Source of the DNA: DASZVN01 sp035547055
GTDB lineage: Bacteria > Pseudomonadota > Alphaproteobacteria > Rhizobiales > Methylopilaceae
Assembly: GCA_035547055.1 (NCBI GenBank)
Contig: DASZVN010000143.1
Location: 1-25,742, forward strand
Reading direction: 5' to 3'
Length of the DNA stretch: 25,742 nucleotides
A program made the translations under genes and the position numbers. The notes under the pieces were generated by a model. That model was not told the origin of the DNA and did no database searches. It saw nothing but the letters and a program-made list of their open reading frames with translations. Of this stretch, positions 8,240-15,121 are shown one piece after another. How positions within the stretch are numbered: position 1 is the first letter of the stretch; each line of letters begins with the position of its first letter.

Positions 8240-9406
8240 TCACGCCGCGGCGGCGCGTCCCCACAGCTCGTGCGAGGCGAGTCGGGCGCCTTCCACCAGC
8301 GACTCGAACTTCGCCCACATCACTTCGGGATGGACCCGACGGATCGCCTCGGTCTGGGCGAAGCCGCAATCGGTGCCGGCGATGACGTTCTCGCGTCCGA
8401 CGATCTTCGCGTAGCGGACGATGCGGTCGGCGACGACCCGGGGGTGCTCGACGGTCGTGGTGTGGTGGGTCACGACGCCCGGGATCAGAATCTTGCCCGG
8501 CGGCAGCTTGACCTTCTCCCACACCCGCCACTCGTGCTCGTGGCGCGGGTTCGCCGCCTCGATCGAGTAGGCGCCGGCCTTCACGTTGAGGATGAGGTCG
8601 ACGATCTCCTCGAGCGGCGCGTCCGAGACATGGGGGACGTGCCAGCTCCCGAAGCAGACGTGGTAGCGCACCCGGTCCTCGGGGATGCCGCGGAGCGCGT
8701 GGTTCAGCGCCTCGATGCGGACCTCGGCCCATTCGCGGTACTTGGCGGGGCTCTCGGAGACCAGGTGGTCGTACATGTTGGCGAGCACGGCGTCGTCGAC
8801 CTGCAGGATGACCCCGGCGTCGATGATCGCCTGGTACTCGACGCGCAGCGCCTCGGCGATGGCGAAGGCGTAGTCGCGGTCGGTCTTGTAGTATTCGTTG
8901 ACGCCGTTGAAGGCGGTCGACGCCGGCGCCACCGCGGTGAAGAACGCCTCGCGCGGGCCGATGTTCTTCACCGCCTTGGTGAAGTCGGCGAGCTCGCGGT
9001 CGAGGCCCGAGCGGTCCTGGTAGGTGATCGGGCCGACGCAGGCCTCCGTCGCGCCGCCGGTCGCAGCGGGGGGCATGTCCTGCACGATCGCCTCGTGGAA
9101 GCGCTCGAGGTCGCGCCCCAGCCAGTAGAGCGGGCGCTTCTGGTCGGGCCGGATCTCGAAGCCGCTCATGCGCTTCAGCACGTAGGTCGCCCAGTTCTCC
9201 TTGCCGAACTCGCCGTCGTTGATGATGTCGAGGCCGACCTCGGCCTGGCGCTTCACGACCTGGGCGATCTCGCGGTCGAGCAGCGCCTCGTATTCCGCCT
9301 GCCTGGCCGGCGACTCGGTGCGCGCCTTGATGGCGTCGAGCAGCGCCTTCGGCCGCGCCAGGCTGCCGACATGGGTGGTGAGGATCCGGTTCTCGCTGCG
9401 CTTCAT
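8240..9406 (-). CDS. Zinc-dependent MetE C-terminal-domain-like methyltransferase (cobalamin-independent methionine synthase II family)
   Basis: This is a 388-residue protein. I place the start at the ATG at 9406 (MKRSENRILTTHVGSLARPK), where the family N-terminus begins; GGGAGG lies about 10 nt upstream. An open extension to 9640 has no family similarity. The zinc ligands known from MetE are all present: H249 and C251 (YHVCFGSWH), E283 (YSIEAANP) and C347 (GTDCGF). The protein contains only the catalytic barrel, without the MetE N-terminal half, as in core-MetE proteins and epoxyalkane:coenzyme M transferase. It should activate a thiol for alkylation. Homocysteine methylation, or removal of methyl groups from methyl-tetrahydrofolate made by the LigM-like protein at 20246, would fit, but neither is shown. 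It is divergent from the binding protein at 9548, and motif site C lies between them. Confidence 0.8.
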   Translation of the reverse strand: MKRSENRILTTHVGSLARPKALLDAIKARTESPARQAEYEALLDREIAQVVKRQAEVGLDIINDGEFGKENWATYVLKRMSGFEIRPDQKRPLYWLGRDLERFHEAIVQDMPPAATGGATEACVGPITYQDRSGLDRELADFTKAVKNIGPREAFFTAVAPASTAFNGVNEYYKTDRDYAFAIAEALRVEYQAIIDAGVILQVDDAVLANMYDHLVSESPAKYREWAEVRIEALNHALRGIPEDRVRYHVCFGSWHVPHVSDAPLEEIVDLILNVKAGAYSIEAANPRHEHEWRVWEKVKLPPGKILIPGVVTHHTTTVEHPRVVADRIVRYAKIVGRENVIAGTDCGFAQTEAIRRVHPEVMWAKFESLVEGARLASHELWGRAAAA

Positions 9407-9420
9407 TCGCGGGTGCCCTC

Positions 9421-9438
9421 CCGTTCGGCGCCGAACGG
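9421..9438. promoter_or_regulatory. Perfect 18-bp palindrome in a divergent regulatory region
   Basis: CCGTTCGGC followed by GCCGAACGG is an exact 9+9 palindrome. It lies 15-32 nt upstream of the methyltransferase start codon on the minus strand and just before regulon site C. It could be an operator, or an RNA hairpin in the leader overlapping the approach to the ribosome site. The function is unknown. Confidence 0.45.
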
Positions 9439-9445
9439 AACGGCG

Positions 9446-9473
9446 CTCGACTTCACCCCTACATCTGTATAGG
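9446..9473 (+). promoter_or_regulatory. Regulon motif site C: promoter with embedded inverted repeat
   Basis: CTCGAC at 9446-9451, 16 nt, then TATAGG at 9468-9473. The core CTACA-TCTG-TATAG lies at 9459-9472. It is about 75 nt before the binding-protein gene at 9548. Because the core is nearly symmetric, it could also affect the divergent methyltransferase gene. Confidence 0.65.
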
Positions 9474-9547
9474 AATCGCAACAAGCCTCGGCACGAAGGC
9501 AGGAGCGGGCGGCCACGTCGCCGGCCGCCTGAAAGGGAGAGACGCCC

Positions 9548-11074
9548 ATGATCAGGAAGAGTCTCGTCGGGCTCGCCGCCGCGCTCGCCATCGCCGCGTT
9601 CGGCGGGAGCGCCGCGGCGCAGCAGAGCTTCACCCCGCAATTCACCGCCGCCACCAACGCCGAGCCGGATTCGCTCGACCTAGCGCTGGCGCGCGATCCG
9701 CCGGCGGCCTACGTCACCCTCTTCAACGTCTACGAATATCCCTGGGGCTTCGACCAGGACGGCAACGTCAAGAAGACCGTCGCCGACTGGACCGAGACCG
9801 AGGACGGCAAGACCATCACGCTGAAGCTCCATCACGGCGTGAAGTTCCAGTCGGGTGACGAGCTCACGGCCGACGACGTCATCTTCAGCTGGCGCCGCAA
9901 CATGGCGAAGGCGCCGTTCTTCCACCGCCACGGCGATCTCATCGCCGACATCCAGGCGGTCGACAAGTACACCGTGAAGTTCACCTTCAAGCGGCCCGAC
10001 GTCGACTTCTTCGACAACGGCGGCGTCTCGCTGGTCTCGAAGGCCTATTTCGACCGCGTCGGCGAGAAGGCGTTCGTCGCCAAGCCCGTCGGCATCGGCC
10101 CCTACGCCATCGCCGACTTCAAGCCGGGCCAGTACATCGACCTCAAGCGCTTCGACGGCTACTACGGCAAGAAGCCCGAGATCGCGTCCGCCCGTATCTT
10201 CTTCATCAAGGACGACAACACCCGCGTTGCCAAGCTTCAGGCCGGGGAGGTCGACCTCATCACCGCGACCCCCTACAACAACGTGAAGTCGCTCGACGCC
10301 TCGGGCTTCCACTCGGTCGGGGTCGACGCGCACCCGACCATCAGCGTGCAGTTCAACATCCTCAACCCCACGGTGCCCTGGTACAAGCGCGAGGTCCGCG
10401 AGGCCATCGCCCACGCGATCGACTCGCAGGCCATCATCAAGAACCTGTTTGCCGGCATCCCGAAGCACTACGCCTGGCTCGCCCCGGGCGAGTGGGGCTA
10501 CGACCCCAACATGAAGCCCTATGCCTACGATCCGGCCCTGGCGAAGAAGCTCCTGGCCGAAGCCGGCTATCCCAACGGCTTCACGATGCCGCTCTACTAC
10601 ACCAACGACTATTACGGGGTGAAGCAGACCACCGAGGCCGTGGTGCTCTACCTGCAGCAGGTCGGCATCAAGGCCGACGTGAAGTCGATCTCGCAGATCG
10701 ACATCCTGCAGATGTTCGCCAAGTACCGCGACCGCCACGACCTTTCCTATGTCGGCGTGGTGGCGCTGCCGGTGGCGAATGTCGGCGCCAATCCGCTCGA
10801 GATGCTCGACCTCGCCTACTGGTCGAAGCAGATCTTCCGGATCATGAAGTTCGACGACCTCGACAACGACATCGAGCAGGCGCTCGCGACCCTCGACGAC
10901 GCCAAGCGCAAGGAATGGGTGATGAAGGGCGTGCAGGTGCTGCACGATGAGGTCGCGGCGATCCCGATCTGGGATTCGGTCTACGAGTACACCATGAAGA
11001 AGGGCGTCGAGTTCACGCCGGTGAAGCATCGCCTGGTGGCGCTGCGTCTCGCCGACGTGACGATGGCCAAGTAA
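9548..11074 (+). CDS. Family 5 (oligopeptide/DppA-type) ABC transporter substrate-binding protein, Sec-exported
   Basis: This is a 508-residue periplasmic binding protein. The ATG at 9548 follows AGGGAGAG. The signal peptide ends near SAAAQQ (about residue 25). SBP_bac_5 features follow in order: EPDSLDLALARDPP near the start of the mature protein, LKLHHGVKFQSGDELTADDV (about 105-125), then GIGPYAIADFKPGQYIDL and REVREAIAHAIDSQAI. The length is normal for the family, whose members bind peptides, opines, nickel complexes or other solutes for Dpp/Opp-type importers. No cognate permease or ATPase genes are in the window. Upstream lies regulon site C; downstream is a dispersed repeat and then a small oxidoreductase-like gene. 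The ligand is unknown. Confidence 0.9.
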   Translation: MIRKSLVGLAAALAIAAFGGSAAAQQSFTPQFTAATNAEPDSLDLALARDPPAAYVTLFNVYEYPWGFDQDGNVKKTVADWTETEDGKTITLKLHHGVKFQSGDELTADDVIFSWRRNMAKAPFFHRHGDLIADIQAVDKYTVKFTFKRPDVDFFDNGGVSLVSKAYFDRVGEKAFVAKPVGIGPYAIADFKPGQYIDLKRFDGYYGKKPEIASARIFFIKDDNTRVAKLQAGEVDLITATPYNNVKSLDASGFHSVGVDAHPTISVQFNILNPTVPWYKREVREAIAHAIDSQAIIKNLFAGIPKHYAWLAPGEWGYDPNMKPYAYDPALAKKLLAEAGYPNGFTMPLYYTNDYYGVKQTTEAVVLYLQQVGIKADVKSISQIDILQMFAKYRDRHDLSYVGVVALPVANVGANPLEMLDLAYWSKQIFRIMKFDDLDNDIEQALATLDDAKRKEWVMKGVQVLHDEVAAIPIWDSVYEYTMKKGVEFTPVKHRLVALRLADVTMAK

Positions 11075-11093
11075 CGGGAATGGCACTGGCAGC

Positions 11094-11182
11094 CGTCGTG
11101 GCCGGGCTTGTCCCGGCCATCCGCGCCTTTACGATGCGCCCGACAGCGCGTGGATGTCCGGCCCGGGGCCGGGGATGACGGG
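11094..11182. repeat. Dispersed palindromic intergenic repeat, copy 2
   Basis: The left end CGTCGTGGCCGGGCTTGTCC (11094 on) matches the copy at 5979, and the right end has GGGGATGACGGG closing at about 11182. The inner hairpin GGCCGGGCTTGTCCCGGCC recurs exactly. The element separates the binding-protein gene from the next gene and may act as a 3-prime hairpin. Confidence 0.65.
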
Positions 11183-11200
11183 CAGGGCAGGGGTTACATC

Positions 11201-11815
11201 ATGAAAATCGCATTGATCGGCGCCACGGGGCGCATCGGGGCCTGCATCCGCGACGAGGCGCTGTCGCGCGGCCACACGGTCGAAGCCATCGCCCGCAACG
11301 TCTCGGCGCTGCCGCAGAAGCCCGGCCTCCACGCCGTCGCCTGCGACGTCGCGGACGCGGCGGCGCTGGCCCGCGCGATCAAGGGTGTCGATGCGGTCGT
11401 GGTCAGCGTCGACTGGGCCAAGACCGACGTGAAGCCCGTCTATGCCGCCATGCGCCAGGCCGGCGTCAGGCGCCTCCTCGCGGTCGGCGGCGCCTCCAGC
11501 CTGTCGCGGACACCGGGCGGCCCGCGCTCGTTCGACATGCCGGACTTCCCGGAGAACCTGAAGCCGATCGTCGGCCCGGCCGTGGCCGGCCTCGACCACA
11601 TCCGCACCATCACCGACCTCGACTGGACCTATGTCTCGCCCTCGCTGACGATCGACGCCGGCGAGCGCACCGGCAAGTTCCGCCTCGACACCGACACGCT
11701 GCTCGTCGACACCGAGGGCAAGAGCTTCATCTCGCGCGAGGATTTCGCGATCGCGGTGGTCGACGAGCTCGAGCACCCCCAGTTCATCCGCAAGCGCTTC
11801 ACCGTGGGGTACTGA
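11201..11815 (+). CDS. NAD(P)-binding Rossmann protein (NmrA/epimerase-like, atypical short-chain family)
   Basis: This is a 204-residue cytoplasmic protein. The ATG at 11201 is preceded by AGGGG. An upstream start at 11108 would run through the dispersed repeat and is unlikely. The N-terminus has the dinucleotide-binding motif GATGRIG (residues 7-13) after a beta strand, then acidic and hydrophobic strands typical of NAD(P)H-binding proteins (ALARAIKGVDAVVVSV; RRLLAVGGASSLSRTPGG; DWTYVSPS). The length of about 200 residues matches the YwnB/BVR-like flavin or NAD(P)H reductase group rather than full epimerases. The reaction is not predictable from sequence. It lies alone between a repeat and a terminator hairpin, so co-transcription with the binding protein upstream is possible but not certain. 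Confidence 0.75.
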   Translation: MKIALIGATGRIGACIRDEALSRGHTVEAIARNVSALPQKPGLHAVACDVADAAALARAIKGVDAVVVSVDWAKTDVKPVYAAMRQAGVRRLLAVGGASSLSRTPGGPRSFDMPDFPENLKPIVGPAVAGLDHIRTITDLDWTYVSPSLTIDAGERTGKFRLDTDTLLVDTEGKSFISREDFAIAVVDELEHPQFIRKRFTVGY

Positions 11816-11828
11816 GACCGCGCATCGG

Positions 11829-11848
11829 CGCCCCCCGTCAGGGGGGCG
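11829..11848. terminator. Bidirectional hairpin between convergent genes
   Basis: An 8-bp perfect stem, CGCCCCCC with GGGGGGCG, closes a GTCA loop 13 nt after the stop at 11815. The rest of the gap to 11970 holds a GC-rich element containing CCTCCCCCGCTTCGCGGGGGAGG, related to sequence at about 21700. Confidence 0.55.
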
Positions 11849-11894
11849 ACTCTATGCGAATCACGGTGAGCGAGGCGGGCGGCGCCCGCAACGA

Positions 11895-11955
11895 AGCAGG
11901 CCCCCTTCGGCTCGCTGCGCTGCGCCACCTCCCCCGCTTCGCGGGGGAGGATCGC
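11895..11955. repeat. GC-rich hairpin repeat (CTCCCCCGCTTCGCGGGGGAG type)
   Basis: A stem-loop with a CTTCG-type loop is preceded by GGCTCGCTGCGCTGCGCCAC. A degenerate relative, CTCGCCACCTCCCCGCTTCGCAGG, is found at about 21690-21714 in another convergent-gene gap. It looks like a dispersed intergenic element; no coding content is seen. Confidence 0.45.
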
Positions 11956-11969
11956 AGCGCAAGCCCGCC

Positions 11970-13541
11970 TCAGGCGGCGAGCCAGACTTCGTCGAACTTG
12001 GGCGTGCCGAGGAGGCCGTCCTCGAAGCCCCTGACGTTCGGGCTCATGATGTTGACCAGCGGCCCGAAATACCACACCAGGTTCAGCGCCTGCTCGACCA
12101 CGACGTAATGCTGCAGCTTGGCGAAGGCGGCCTTGCGGGCCTCCTCGCTCTGCGCGGTCTCGGTCGCGTCCATCAGCTCGCGGAAGCCGGGCAGCTCGGT
12201 CTTGGCCGCGTTGCGGAGCGCCGTCTTCGCGAACAGCACCTCGTATTGCTGGCTCGGGTCGGGATAGCCGCCGGTCGGGCTGATCAGCATCGCCCCGCGC
12301 TTCTCGATCATGAAGTTCTGCATCGCCTGGCCGGGCGTCGCCGGCGTGATCTTCAGGCGGATGCCGCTCTTCGCGACCTGCGACAGCATCAGCTCCTGGC
12401 GCTGCATCGAGGACTGATCGGGCCAGCCCCAGGTCGGGATCTCGATGCCACCGCCATGGCCGGCCTCGGCGAGGAGCTTCTTCGCCTTGTCGGGATCGTA
12501 CTTGTAGTAGTTCGCGGTCGACAGGTCGCAGGCCCAGCTCTCCTTGGGCAGGATCGCGCTCGATGGCTCGCCGAGTCCGTCGACCAGGACACGGTTCAGC
12601 TCGTCGCGGTCGATCGCGTAGTTCAGCGCCTGGCGGACCTTCACGTCGTTGAACGGCGCAACGCCGTAGTTCAGGAACGCCCCATAGAAGATCATCGAGG
12701 GCGACGCCGTGGTGACGATGCCCTTGACCTTGTCGGCCACCTGCTTCTGCTGGGTCAGCATGTTGAGCGCGATGTCCGACTCGTGGGCGAGCACGGTGCG
12801 CGCGCAGGTGTTGAGCTCGTTGATGATGTGGATCTTGATGCCGTCGAGATAGGGCAGGCCGGACTTCCAGTACTTGTCGTTCCTCACCAGCGTGAAGCCG
12901 GCATTGTCCTCCCAGCTTACGAACTTGAACGGGCCGGTGCCGACCGGAGTGCGGTCGACGTTGCCGTTCGCCGCCTTCTTGACCGAGGCCGGCGAGACCA
13001 TGCAGCCGATGCGGTTGGTCAGGATCGCGGTGAGGCCGGCATTGGCGCTGCTGAGGTGCAGCGTGACCTGGTCCTTGCCGGTGACCTCGACATTCGCGAC
13101 CGAGCCGAGGTCGGCCTTGATGTTGGAGCGCTTGTCGTTCTTGTAGCGGTCGAGGTTGAACTTCACCGCCTCGGCGTTGAACGGCGTGCCGTCATGGAAC
13201 TCGACGCCGTCGACGAGGTCGAGCACCAGCGTCTTGGCATCCTTCCAGGTCCACGACTTGGCGAGGCCGGGCTTCAGCTTCAGCGTCTTCGGCTCGAAGT
13301 CGATCAGCGCATCGAACACCATGTAGAGGACGTTGAAGTCCGGCAGGTTGCGCCCGGTCATCGGGTCGACCGAGGCGGGGTTGTACGGCATCGAGATGCG
13401 GAGCGTGCCGCCCTTCTTCGGCGCGGCCTCGGCGGCGCGCAGCCCGCCCGGCAGCAGCGTCATGCCGCCGAGCGCCGCGGCGCCTCCCAGAAGACCACGG
13501 CGGTCGATCGTCGGACCACCTGCATTGCATCGTTCGGTCAT
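11970..13541 (-). CDS. Family 5 (peptide-type) ABC transporter substrate-binding protein with Tat signal
   Basis: This is a 523-residue binding protein. I start it at the ATG at 13541 (GGAGG with 5 nt spacing); a GTG directly before it is an alternative. The leader contains a twin-arginine motif, DRRGLLGGAAALGGMTLLPG, ending near AAEA, so export is probably by Tat, unlike the Sec-type homologue at 9548. SBP_bac_5 features are clear: RISMPYNPASVDPMTGRN, the LVDGVEFHDGTPFNAEAVKF region, VGTGPFKFVSWEDNAGFTLV and VRQALNYAIDRDELNRVL. No dpp-type permeases accompany it. It is divergent from the transport array at 13789. A regulon-like element (site F) precedes it on the minus strand. The ligand is unknown. 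Confidence 0.88.
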   Translation of the reverse strand: MTERCNAGGPTIDRRGLLGGAAALGGMTLLPGGLRAAEAAPKKGGTLRISMPYNPASVDPMTGRNLPDFNVLYMVFDALIDFEPKTLKLKPGLAKSWTWKDAKTLVLDLVDGVEFHDGTPFNAEAVKFNLDRYKNDKRSNIKADLGSVANVEVTGKDQVTLHLSSANAGLTAILTNRIGCMVSPASVKKAANGNVDRTPVGTGPFKFVSWEDNAGFTLVRNDKYWKSGLPYLDGIKIHIINELNTCARTVLAHESDIALNMLTQQKQVADKVKGIVTTASPSMIFYGAFLNYGVAPFNDVKVRQALNYAIDRDELNRVLVDGLGEPSSAILPKESWACDLSTANYYKYDPDKAKKLLAEAGHGGGIEIPTWGWPDQSSMQRQELMLSQVAKSGIRLKITPATPGQAMQNFMIEKRGAMLISPTGGYPDPSQQYEVLFAKTALRNAAKTELPGFRELMDATETAQSEEARKAAFAKLQHYVVVEQALNLVWYFGPLVNIMSPNVRGFEDGLLGTPKFDEVWLAA

Positions 13542-13585
13542 CACGTCCTCCCTGTCGATTCAAAGGATTTCAGCCGCGCCGAACG

Positions 13586-13611
13586 CTATCCGATCGTGGG
13601 GCGATGTCGAG
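13586..13611 (-). promoter_or_regulatory. Regulon motif site F (minus strand), before the Tat-exported binding protein
   Basis: On the minus strand, CTCGAC (complement of 13606-13611), 15 nt, then GATAGC. The core CCACG-ATCG-GATAG (complement of 13586-13599) matches 11 of the 13 constrained consensus positions. It lies about 45 nt before the start at 13541. It is weaker than the other copies, but its position is what a divergent regulon would require. Confidence 0.45.
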
Positions 13612-13665
13612 TCTGTCGTCGCGGGCCGCGCGCACCGGCGCGGGCACGCGCACGCCCCGCGCGAA

Positions 13666-13692
13666 CTGGACAATGCTCTATGTTTGTATAGT
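13666..13692 (+). promoter_or_regulatory. Regulon motif site D: promoter with embedded inverted repeat
   Basis: CTGGAC at 13666-13671, 15 nt, then TATAGT at 13687-13692. The core CTATG-TTTG-TATAG lies at 13678-13691, about 97 nt before the gene at 13789. It has the best -10 of the set (five of six to TATAAT). Confidence 0.6.
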
Positions 13693-13788
13693 AATTGCCG
13701 AAACCGCTACCGCCACAAGGCGGAGCCGCCGCGGCCTGCCGGACACGATGTGCCGCAGCGCCTCGCGGCAAACTCCAGGGAGGCTTTG

Positions 13789-15006
13789 ATGAATCGACCC
13801 GTCAGAATGGTGCGGCTCGCGGCGTTCGCCGTGGCGGCGGTCGGCCTGATGGCCGCGCTGGTCGCGCCGCCGAGCTTCGCCGACGACATGAAGGCGCCGA
13901 GCGCGGCCGAGCAGCAGAAGGCGCTGTCGATGGTGCCCGAAGGCGCTCGCGGCAGCTACGACCATTACTGGACGTTCTCGCCGATCTTTCCCAATCCCTA
14001 TGCCGGTTGGACGCCGCCGAAGCCGCCGTGGCAGATCTGCGAGAGCGATTCCAACCTCGCCCAGTCGTGGCGGGCCGATCTCTATTCCGAGCTGCAGAAG
14101 CTCAACGCCCAGTACAACAAGGCGGGGCTGACCAAGGACAAGGTCCTGGTCACCGACTCCAACAACAACATCAGCGTTCAGCTCACGCAGTTCAACAACC
14201 TGGTGCGCCAGGGCTGCAACGTCATCATCGCGATTCCCTCGACGCCGACCGGCCTCTGCTCCGGCATGGCCGACGCCCGCAAGCAGGGCGTGCTGACGGT
14301 CACGGTGCAGTCGGCGGTGAGCTGCAACGACGCGATCAACGTCGGCTCCAACCAGTACACCGGCGCCAAGCGCATGACGCAGTGGGTCGCCAAGGAGATG
14401 GGCGGCAAGGGCAACATGATGTTCGTCCTCGGCGTGCCCGGCATCTCGACGACGGTGTCGACGCTCGCGGGCGCCCAGGCGGGGCTCGAGGGCACCAGCA
14501 TCAAGACGGTCGCCACGCTCTATGGCTTCTGGTCGCCTGCGCCGGCCAAGACCGAGGTCGTGAAGTGGCTCACCACCCACGCCGGCACGCCGGTCGACGG
14601 CATTGTTTCGGCCGGCGACATGGCGACCGCGATCGACCAGGCGCTGGTGCAGTTCGGCCGCAAGCTCGTGCCCCAGGCCGACGGTACCAACGAGTGCGCC
14701 TACATCGCCCATTGGCATGACAAGAAGCTGCACAGCTTCGCCTTGTCGGCCGGCGGCGGCTCCAACGGCTACGAGGCGTTCTACGTCGCCATGCGGATGA
14801 TGTTCGGCCAGCAGCCGGTGGTGAACACGCTGTGGTTCGAGCTGCCGGGCATCGACGACGCCGAGGCCGCCAAGCTCTACAAGCCGGGCATGACCGAGCA
14901 GTCGACGAGCTGGTGCGATCCGCCGGACCATCACCTCGTCGCCGACAATTATTTCGACCAGTTCTTCAAGGGCGGCAAGCCGCTCGACCCGAAGCCCAAT
15001 CCGTAA
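13789..15006 (+). CDS. Sugar-type (Peripla_BP_4-like) ABC transporter substrate-binding protein
   Basis: This is a 405-residue periplasmic protein. The ATG at 13789 follows AGGGAGG. It has a signal peptide (VRLAAFAVAAVGLMAALVAP, cleavage near FAD at about residue 33). The core resembles RbsB-like proteins: ITDSN-like ligand-loop pattern VTDSNNNISVQLTQFNNLV, then QGCNVIIAIPSTPTG, VGSNQYTGAKRMTQWVAKEM and VDGIVSAGDMATAIDQAL. It is longer than RbsB (about 296), with an N-terminal insert rich in Pro and Trp (PYAGWTPPKPPWQI). It heads an array with RbsC-like permeases and an RbsA-like ATPase at 16603-20131, so it is probably the binding subunit for that importer. Regulon site D lies upstream. The ligand is not identifiable; members of this class also import non-sugars. 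Confidence 0.82.
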   Translation: MNRPVRMVRLAAFAVAAVGLMAALVAPPSFADDMKAPSAAEQQKALSMVPEGARGSYDHYWTFSPIFPNPYAGWTPPKPPWQICESDSNLAQSWRADLYSELQKLNAQYNKAGLTKDKVLVTDSNNNISVQLTQFNNLVRQGCNVIIAIPSTPTGLCSGMADARKQGVLTVTVQSAVSCNDAINVGSNQYTGAKRMTQWVAKEMGGKGNMMFVLGVPGISTTVSTLAGAQAGLEGTSIKTVATLYGFWSPAPAKTEVVKWLTTHAGTPVDGIVSAGDMATAIDQALVQFGRKLVPQADGTNECAYIAHWHDKKLHSFALSAGGGSNGYEAFYVAMRMMFGQQPVVNTLWFELPGIDDAEAAKLYKPGMTEQSTSWCDPPDHHLVADNYFDQFFKGGKPLDPKPNP

Positions 15007-15061
15007 GGCTTCGGCGAAGGACGAGGGCCCGGTCGCGGTGGGGCGCGGCCGGGCTTCGATG

Positions 15062-15088
15062 CGGCGGCTCGCCGGCCGCGAGCCGCCG
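15062..15088 (+). promoter_or_regulatory. Intercistronic stem-loop after the binding-protein gene
   Basis: A perfect 11-bp stem, CGGCGGCTCGC (15062-15072) with GCGAGCCGCCG (15078-15088), has a 5-nt loop and no following T run. It lies between the binding-protein gene and the MFS gene. Such hairpins commonly protect upstream mRNA so that binding proteins are made in excess; this role is inferred. Confidence 0.45.
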
Positions 15089-15121
15089 GGGGAGGGAAGG
15101 CAGGCCGCGAGGGGGAACGAC

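Noticed and set aside
12108..13691. A 527-codon open frame antisense to the Tat-exported binding protein
   Set aside because: It mirrors a clear SBP_bac_5 gene on the minus strand; its protein has no recognisable domain and reflects GC-rich codon shadowing.
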